Shown here piece after piece: positions 9,361-15,503 of a DNA stretch of 15,503 nt. The position numbers and the translations under genes were made by a program. The notes under the pieces are model-generated. The model searched no databases, had not been told where the DNA came from, and saw only the letters and a program-made list of their open reading frames with translations. This DNA is from Acanthamoeba sp. SK_2022b (taxonomy: Eukaryota; Discosea; Longamoebia; Acanthamoebidae), in the NCBI GenBank assembly GCA_027943245.1, contig JANDJZ010000299.1:1-15503 (forward strand), given 5' to 3'. Position 1 is the stretch's first letter, and each line of letters begins with the position of its first letter.

Positions 9361-11906
9361 TCATTCTTTCTTGGGACCCAAGAGAATTACCTCAAGGTTG
9401 GGCTTGAGGAATTCCTCCACACATTCCAGGGCATTCCCCATCTGGTCAAAGTCCTCCCAGGTGTTGAACTCAGTGGGGTAGCCTTCCCACTTGACCCAGA
9501 CCTCGAGCTTGCCATCCTCACTATTGATCCTCATGTCTTGAATCGCTTCCACTTGATCCTCTTTCTCGTTGTCGCTGAAGTTGTGGTCGTTGTCAGAGTT
9601 CATCTCTTCTTCTTCTTCTTCTTCTTCTTCTTCATCTTCTGCTTCTTCCTCTTCTTCCTCTTCCTCCTCAAGCAGCCTGGCACTCTTTCTTTTGTGGCCA
9701 GACAAGCTTTCCCACTCTGCATCATCAGCAGTTTCTCTAGCCTTCCTCTTTTCCACATCAACTCTCTGGACTTTTCCCTCAGAGGTGATGGCACCAAGCA
9801 TCTTCTTTTCCATCTCAGACATGGTTTCGTGGTCACCTGCTGCTACCTTGGCAGAGTTGGCCAGGTGAAGAGTACCCTTGTGTTTTTTGTGGAGATCATG
9901 TCTTTTTCCCCCCCCCACCCAGTGCACACTTTGCTGTTAGTTTGACAGTGTGTGTGTGGGGGGGGGGGTAAAAGAACCACACAAACCTGTTATAGACAGT
10001 CTTCATGACCTTGACAGAGACTCCCAGGTAATCACTGAACCCTCTTGTGGAGGTGCTCTATGGTCTCACCTTCCTCCAGGGGAATCCTCTCTGTGTTTGT
10101 TGTCTTTGTTGTTGTCTATTAGTTTTTTTTTGTTGTTGTTGTTGTTGTTTTTTTGCCTGTGTATGAGAGAGAGAGAACCTGCAAAGAGATTGGTGATGAC
10201 CATCCTCCTGAAGTCAAGGGCTGAGGTGGTGAGCTCAGGGTTAAAGTCTTTGATGAGGATTTTGAATTGGATAGCAAATGCTCCAGTTGTGATGGGGTTG
10301 CCAACCGAGTTGAGCCACAGAGCCAGAGGGGGATCAGCAGGATCTATGCAGAGGTGGGGCCTCACTCTCTGTTTGAAGAACTCTATATAGGTAAACAGCT
10401 GAGGCGGGAGGGGCAGGTGAGTGGTGTTGAGGCGAGTCACCTTTTCATCACCCACCTGCATCACCATCTCCTCTGCATCCCATTGCAGGTGATCTGCATA
10501 GAGGTTCACAAAGACCTGTTTCCTGAGTCCCCCACCGAGGTAGAGCATCATCCCCATCAGAATCCTTTGCATTGCCATCCCCTTCAGCCTCCTCACCCTT
10601 TTAGACTTGACCGGCAGAGCCTTGATCTCATCCACACTCAGCACCTTGAGGAACAGCCCCATGTGCTTGCCCCATTGCTTGACCAGCCAGGAAAAAAAGG
10701 CCAGGCCCTCTTCCTTGGTAAAGAACTTGCCTGCCAGCCCCAAAGATAAAACCAACAACAAAAAAATGAAGAGAGAGAGAGAGAGAATAAAGTCAGTCAT
10801 ATGTGTGTTTGTGTGTGTGTGTGTGTGTGTGCAAATAAAAAGAGAGCACAACAAAATATTCCCTCCCACACCAAGTCAAGAAACCCTTCAGAATGCAAAC
10901 AAGACAAAAAAAAACAAAACAAAACAAAAAAAAAAAACAAAAAACAACCTTTGGCAGTCATGTGTTTTTCATCTGCCAGAAGGACTCTGTTCCTGGCTGC
11001 CTGAAGCTTGTGCCTGTTGGCTGCCCTGCCTAGTAGCTTCTTGCAGATGATGAGGTTTGTGAGCTCCTGGTTCGTGGCCTCCTTCAGCTCTGTCCTCAGG
11101 AACTTGACAAAACCCTTGAGCAGCCAGCACTTGTTCCGCACAGTCGAACCTGGCCCATAGTAGGCCTCCAGCCACTGAATGTACTCTTTCACCCTTTCAG
11201 GTTCCTGGAGCAAACTCACAGTAGCTGGAAGACCTACATAGGGGAAATCAAAAAAAACAAAAAAAAAAGTTAGTTGACACCAACAGAGCAAACAAACAAA
11301 AAAAAAAAAGTTCAGATGCTCTACCTCTGAACTTGGACCAGAAGCCAAAGTAGCTGCCCAGAACAGAAGTCATATCCTTCAGAGCCTTCCTGGTGTCAGC
11401 AGTGTTGACCTTCTTGGGAGAGCGAGGATTCTCCAAAGTGGCAGCAATCTGTGCCAGAACCTGCAAACAAAAAGCAAGGATTAGCAATAATGTTATTATG
11501 TAGGAAAGAGAGAGAGAGAGAGAGAGAAAGAATTATTGTACCTCTGGTCGAGCAAGGGCCAAGGCAAGAGAGTTCTTGTCATCCAGCCAAGCCTGGACAT
11601 GAGGAATCTGCCTGACTTGGGCACCTGTAAGGCCATAGAATCTGGGCTTCCTCTGTCCCTGCTTGACAGTGTCTGGATCTGAATATAGGTATCACCAACA
11701 ACAACAACAACAATAACACAGGTTAGCCAGAGGTTTCAAAAAAAAACAACAAACAAAAAACATAGGAAAAACATACCATAAAGAACACCTGCTGCTCTGA
11801 ATTCCTTGCGCTTGGCCAGATACTCCTTGTCAGCTGCTTCAGTGCTTGTACTAGCAGGGGCAGTAGTCTTGGCATCCTCATTGTTGCTGGGGCAGTCCTT
11901 CTCCAT
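9361..11906 (-). CDS. Tyrosine recombinase with C-terminal chromodomain (Crypton-like), seven exons, one +1 frame change
   Basis: Exons: 11906-11777, 11678-11542, 11460-11325, 11233-10949, 10730-10179, 10090-9987, 9928-9361; every junction is GT-AG and in phase, giving ~636 residues. Residues ~135-228 are a helical core-binding domain. The catalytic domain (~230-448) has the first Arg in LGGGLRKQ (~299), the second in LDFRRMV (~404) and the nucleophile in MKTVYNR (Tyr ~446, TAT at 9994-9992). Next come a basic stretch, a poly-Glu run (coded by GAA/GAG repeats near 9603-9670) and a chromodomain (~573-622) with VKWEGYP and NTWE; the first cage aromatic seems absent. In exon 6 the frame reaches TGA (10034-10032) after HLHKRVQ; the downstream part (DYLGVSVKV) is in the +1 frame. 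This is either an indel that kills the gene or a recoding site. An ATAAATA box lies ~100 bases upstream (12014-12008). Confidence 0.85.
10802..10831. repeat. TG microsatellite in recombinase intron 4
   Basis: A near-perfect TG run lies in the 218-base intron between recombinase exons 4 and 5. The same intron has long A/C-only tracts (10900-10946). Confidence 0.9.
11506..11527. repeat. GA microsatellite in recombinase intron 2
   Basis: Eleven GA units. On the coding strand this is a pyrimidine (CT) run within the intron. Similar short GA runs occur at about 10766-10786 and 11951-11966. Confidence 0.9.
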
Positions 11907-12007
11907 GGCCGCTGGTTGTTGAAAGTTGTGAGTTGTTGTGTTGGCTTGCAAGAGAGAGAGAGAGAGTGTGTTGGTGAATTGGTGGAAGACTGGCAGCCAG
12001 AGGGCAG

Positions 12008-12272
12008 TATTTATCTATGTAGCAAGCCAATCAGCAACACTCCTGTTAGTGCACCAATAGCAACAACTCCTGCTATCAACCCAGAGCACTATTTGCTGGG
12101 ACACAAACAACCTTGTTGCCTCAGCAGGTGAATGGCTGTGCTTTAAACAACCTAGTTGCCTCAACATGTGATTGGTGGTGACTTAAGCCACCCAGATGCA
12201 GCCAATCACAAGTACCCCAGTTGAACAACCACTCACAGTAACTCCTGTTGAGCAACAACCCAGTATTTATAT
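12008..12272. promoter_or_regulatory. CCAAT-rich region, probable divergent promoter
   Basis: It lies between the minus-strand recombinase start (11906) and a plus-strand exon start (12344). CCAAT boxes occur at 12027-12031, 12054-12058 and 12202-12206, with an inverted one (ATTGG) at 12171-12175. TATA-like sequences face each way: ATAAATA on the minus strand at 12014-12008 and TATTTATAT on the plus strand at 12264-12272, about 72 bases before the plus ATG. The promoter role is inferred from position and motif density. Confidence 0.5.
12105..12184. repeat. Two tandem ~40-base repeats in the promoter region
   Basis: Copies start at 12105 and 12145 and share AAACAACCT, GTTGCCTCA and GTGA.TGG, with scattered differences. 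The phrase ACTCCTG(T/C)T also recurs three times between 12039 and 12250, so the region seems built from small duplicated modules. Confidence 0.75.
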
Positions 12273-12343
12273 GACAGTAGCTGACCAGTCAAATCATTAC
12301 ACACACACCCTCACAATAACACATACCTGCCAGAGACCAGACC

Positions 12344-12404
12344 ATGTCAAGCTACCACCCTACCAGGATCATCTACATTCCCCCAGTGCCAGTCTTCAAC
12401 TATC

Positions 12405-12436
<32 letters not shown>

Positions 12437-12583
12437 GATGACTATGAAATAGGTACAGCTATCTTTTTCTCTTTTGATTTTCAATTTTGCTAACATTAAC
12501 TACTTACCATAACAGGGTCAGGGTTAGGGTTAGGGTTAGGGTTAGGGTTAGGGTTAGGGTTAGGGTTTCAGTCTGTGCCCTAG
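12344..12583 (+). CDS. Short spliced gene or gene 5' end whose second exon is telomeric sequence
   Basis: ATG at 12344 (context ACCATGTC) opens an exon to 12452 coding MSSYHPTRIIYIPPVPVFNY, then eleven Gln and DDYEI. A good donor (ATAG|GTACAG) and a fitting acceptor (CCATAACAG, ending 12515) with upstream CTAAC define an intron of 63 bases. The second exon begins at the first base of the telomeric tract. It stays in frame as Gly-Leu repeats and leaves the tract as FQSVP with TAG at 12581-12583, 58 residues in all. The likely explanation is a longer gene cut by telomere formation within or just after its second exon's start. The peptide itself may have no function. No family is recognised. Confidence 0.45.
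12515..12568 (+). repeat. Interstitial telomeric tract
   Basis: One GGGTCA-like unit followed by seven perfect GGGTTA units (12521-12562) and a partial one, in the same orientation as the terminal telomere. It marks a former chromosome end or one side of an insertion into telomeric DNA. Confidence 0.98.
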
Positions 12584-12644
12584 AACAAGGTCGCACCACG
12601 GTGCTTTTGCCTCTGGTCGCACGTTGGTCGCGTTCTAAGGTCGC
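12581..12644 (+). promoter_or_regulatory. Cluster of four GGTCGC motifs within an inverted TAGAAC/GTTCTA pair
   Basis: GGTCGC occurs at 12589-12594, 12615-12620, 12626-12631 and 12639-12644. TAGAAC (12581-12586) and GTTCTA (12632-12637) form an inverted pair around three of them. The cluster starts ~13 bases after the telomeric tract and ends 75 bases before the recombinase ATG. It could be a promoter or a recombinase binding site. Confidence 0.45.
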
Positions 12645-12718
12645 GCACAGCATAATTTGTGCAGTGCGGCAAAAAAAAAAAACATTATTGCCGAGCCCCG
12701 TTGTTGTCAAACCGCCCC

Positions 12719-14835
12719 ATGCCACTGCCCCGCACCAAGCAACACTCGCGAGCGGTAGCAAGCGAGCGTTGCAGCACACCACCCAGCTACGAAGAGGAGG
12801 TAATCTGTTTTGCGTTGCGTGTGTTTTTGCACCTTGGCTGACCTTTGATTTGTTTTGGGGGGGGGTGTGAACACAACAAAGATGCGACGCCATCTGCAGG
12901 ACTCGTCGTCATCCACAACAACCCCTGCCAAGTGGACTCGCACCAGCACTCCACAACAGGAGCACACGTGCATCCAATGCAATGCGCAGTTCAGCACGGT
13001 CAAGCGGCTGAATGAGCACACAAAGCGAGCGCATGCACCAGCTGCCGACCGCACCTGCCCCTACTGTCACCAGCTCTTCTCGAACAGCGCATCACTGCCA
13101 CGCCACCTCCGTAGCTGCCCTCAGCAGCCCGACATCGCCATCAAGTGCGTCATGCCCGCTTCTGCTGTTCCTCCAAGTCCAACCTCGCCGCACAACAAGT
13201 CCCGCACGAGCAAGAAGGGCTACACGGCAGTTGAGCGCTACCTGGCTCGCCTGGTTGTGTACCTCGAGAAGGGCGACTTCACCTACTCCAACAAGACACG
13301 GCTTGAGCAGCTGGCAGCACTCACGATCACAAGCTACAAGTCCTTTGTGCGCAAGTTCCTGGAGGCCGTGGTGCAAGGCCTTGTTGCAGGGCATGGCGAG
13401 GGTACACACCTCCACCACACTCTGTGCTGTGTGCGTGTGCGTTGCTCATATCTGAGTGCCCTCATGTCACTTGTGCTGCTGCGCACAGAGATCTTGGCTG
13501 AGGAGAACGCAGAGGACACCTACGAGAAGATGGTGGTGCACTTTAGCAAGCTTGATCCCATCAGCCAGTTCGTGCGTGCACGGGAGCAGGACAGCTTCAT
13601 GGGGCGCTCGCAGGTCAACCTCATGAGCGCGCTGCTCTGGCACCTTGCCTTTGTGCACCACCTTACACACCCACGTGTGTCCACTGGATGTGCACGATGG
13701 CACGTGCCCTTGACGAGGAGGGTTGGGCTCGCATGCGGCGCCTCGAGGCTGCCCTCCACTCTGTGCCAGCACGCGAGTTCCTTGGGGCTCAAGGCCAGCG
13801 CCGCGACCAGTTCAACTGGCTGAGAGACTGGATCGTGTTCTCCCTGTTTGTTGACATCCCTCCCATGCGGCCACAGAACGGTGAGCTCGAGGTGATGGAC
13901 CAGACGGAGCCAGCAGGCAGCCGCCAGACCAACGGGATCCTCTTCTTCAAGTCACGCGTCTCACTCCAGATCGTCCAGTTCAAGAACACTGCGTTCCACG
14001 GAGAGCACATCATCGACCTGCCTGAAGGCTTACAGGCCAAGCTGCTGGCCTACATGAACGTGGTCCGGCCTGCCTACACCCACGACATGTCACGCTCGAA
14101 TCGTGTCAACGAGGATGAAGGGACCAGTGATGATGATGACTACAACGAGAGTGAGAGGGATGATAGCGACAACGATGGCGATCTCCCAAGCTCCTCAACC
14201 CCAACCCCAACCCCCACCTCCACCACCCAACCTGCCCGCCGTACTGAGCTGCGTGATGAGGTGCAGGTGTGGCGCGGTCAGTCACCGTGGCTGTTCCTTA
14301 AGCCTGGCAACAAGAAGGCAAAAAAGATCGGTGGGCTGTGGATTAACTTCGTGCTTGAGAATACTGGCCAGAAGACCAATCTTCGTGTGTGGCGCAAAGT
14401 TGCTGAGACAGCTTCTGCAGCACAGAATTCACTCGAGAAGCAGCAGATCCTGAGCACCGCGCTCCTTCACCAGCACCAGACAGGCCGCGACTACTACGTC
14501 ACACACGACCCACGAGCCAAGAGCAAGGAGGTGCATGCAGTCTGGCACAGCCTTCTGACTGCCCCTGTACCATTGGTATGTTGTTTGTTGTCACTTATCA
14601 TTTTAGACAACATACTAATGGATTAACCCAGGTTGAACGACCACAGCCAGAGCCACAGCCAACTCTCCAGCAGCAGCATACTCCATCGTATCCTCCCATT
14701 CCAAACACACCACAGCGTGCGCCTCACCTCACACCCTATCAAAAGACCTATCAATATCATGAAGGTGACTGGCAGTGTGGTAGATGCAAAAATGTCAACT
14801 TTGCCAGGAGGAATGAGTGCAAAAGATGTGCTCAG
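12719..14835 (+). CDS. Zinc-finger tyrosine recombinase with C-terminal RanBP2 finger, truncated by the telomere
   Basis: Exon 1 12719-12799 (MPLPRTKQHS...), intron 12800-12881 (GAG|GTAATC, branch-like CTGAC, AAAG), exon 2 12882-14575, intron 14576-14631 (GTATGT, ACTAAT, CCCAG), exon 3 from 14632. Both introns join in phase 0. A C2H2 finger (CIQC ... H-x4-H, ~57-78) and a C2HC finger (CPYC ... H-x3-C, ~86-106) come first, then a helical core-binding region. Near 13670-13690 the frame shifts by -1. The catalytic domain follows: Arg in IPPMRPQN (13868-13870), Lys in QFKNTAFHGEH, an acidic/TP-rich insertion, TNLRVWRKVAET (Arg 14384-14386; Thr where His is usual) and GRDYYVTHD (Tyr 14492-14497). 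Exon 3 ends in a RanBP2 finger, GDWQCGRCKNVNFARRNECK, whose last pair is CKRC. Telomeric repeats follow CAG at 14835, so the natural C-terminus is lost. Confidence 0.8.
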
Positions 14836-14898
14836 GGGTTAGGGTTAGGGTTAGGGTTAGGGTTAGGGTTAGGGTTAGGGTTAGGGTTAGGGTTAGGG

Positions 14899-14937
<39 letters not shown>

Positions 14938-15156
14938 GGGTTAGGGTTAGGGTTAGGGTTAGGGTTAGGGTTAGGGTTAGGGTTAGGGTTAGGGTTAGGG
15001 TTAGGGTTAGGGTTAGGGTTAGGGTTAGGGTTAGGGTTAGGGTTAGGGTTAGGGTTAGGGTTAGGGTTAGGGTTAGGGTTAGGGTTAGGGTTAGGGTTAG
15101 GGTTAGGGTTAGGGTTAGGGTTAGGGTTAGGGTTAGGGTTAGGGTTAGGGTTAGGG

Positions 15157-15197
<41 letters not shown>

Positions 15198-15503
15198 GGT
15201 TAGGGTTAGGGTTAGGGTTAGGGTTAGGGTTAGGGTTAGGGTTAGGGTTAGGGTTAGGGTTAGGGTTAGGGTTAGGGTTAGGGTTAGGGTTAGGGTTAGG
15301 GTTAGGGTTAGGGTTAGGGTTAGGGTTAGGGTTAGGGTTAGGGTTAGGGTTAGGGTTAGGGTTAGGGTTAGGGTTAGGGTTAGGGTTAGGGTTAGGGTTA
15401 GGGTTTAGGGGTTAGGGTTAGGGTTGGGTTAGGGTTAGGGTTAGGGTTAGGGTTAGGGTTAGGGTTAGGGTTAGGGTTAGGGTTAGGGTTAGGGTTAGGG
15501 TTA
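14836..15503 (+). repeat. Terminal telomere (TTAGGG)n
   Basis: About 110 units run to the window edge with the G-strand 5'->3' outward, as at a right chromosome end. Variant units are TTTAGGG near 14917, 15175 and 15404, a GGGG unit at about 15408, and shortened GGGTTGGG near 14933 and 15421. Open frames here are only Gly-Leu or Arg-Val translations of the repeat. Confidence 0.99.

Larger units (their letters stand above)
12569..14835 (+). mobile_element. Recombinase-encoding segment flanked by telomeric repeats
   Basis: The segment has TTAGGG-type repeats directly on both sides in the same orientation, holds a single gene (a tyrosine recombinase), and is clearly more GC-rich than the 4-12.5 kb region. 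Its left end at the telomeric boundary reads TTTCAGTCTGTG. The right end falls inside the last exon, so the distal part of the element is missing. No terminal inverted repeats can be seen, as expected for a tyrosine-recombinase element or for a truncated copy. The interpretation as an element is inferred from context plus gene content. Confidence 0.6.

Noticed and set aside
9307..9945. Long plus-strand open frames with Phe or Ser runs
   Set aside because: Antisense shadows of the poly-Glu and chromodomain exon on the minus strand.
12855..12881. Recombinase start upstream at 12855
   Set aside because: It would begin at TTG. A fitting intron (12800-12881) brings in an upstream exon with a proper ATG at 12719.
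14836..15408. Long Gly-Leu / Arg-Val open frame as a real protein tail
   Set aside because: It is the direct translation of telomeric repeats; the frame switch to Arg-Val follows a variant repeat unit.

Overview
This is the end of a eukaryotic chromosome. The last ~670 bases are an uninterrupted TTAGGG-type telomere with the G-rich strand running 5'->3' to the window's right edge. Genes are split by short GT-AG introns of about 45-230 bases. The conserved gene on the left (exportin-T) resembles both plant and animal homologues without being close to either. Together this suggests an intron-rich free-living protist. An amoebozoan such as Acanthamoeba would fit, but that is inference only.

Layout. 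(1) 1-4072, minus strand: most of a GC-rich, apparently intact exportin-T gene (tRNA nuclear export receptor) in about 20 exons; its C-terminal end runs off the left edge. (2) 4073-6180: AT-richer DNA with low-complexity tracts, an imperfect 84-base duplication, coding remnants of uncertain strand, and a broken plus-strand fragment of a SNF2-type ATPase (motif I and motif Ia on two exons that still splice in phase). (3) 6235-8054: an array of more than 15 copies of a 23-base near-palindrome in ~60-85-base units; the rightmost copies are in the opposite orientation. (4) 8237-9000: minus-strand acidic coding pieces of unknown function and a 7-base minisatellite, followed by a tRNA-like A-box/B-box pair. 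(5) 9361-11906, minus strand: a seven-exon gene for a tyrosine recombinase with a C-terminal chromodomain; one +1 frame change lies at a UGA just before the catalytic tyrosine. (6) 12000-12340: a CCAAT-rich region that probably serves as a divergent promoter. (7) 12344-12583, plus strand: a first exon whose intron ends exactly at a 50-base interstitial telomeric tract. (8) 12569-14835: a GC-rich segment with telomeric repeats on both sides. It carries a second, different tyrosine recombinase gene with two N-terminal zinc fingers and, after a spliced intron, a RanBP2-type zinc finger. The reading frame of that last exon runs straight into the terminal telomere.

Reading together. Region 8 looks like a recombinase element that lives in or inserts into telomeric repeats and was later cut short by terminal loss and telomere healing. 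Region 5 is an independent recombinase whose chromodomain could steer it to silent chromatin, which is where it sits. The most interesting candidate system is the telomere-flanked recombinase. RanBP2 fingers are known to bind GGU in single-stranded RNA, and that triplet occurs in every telomeric repeat transcript. Whether this finger binds telomeric RNA or DNA is a hypothesis, not an observation.
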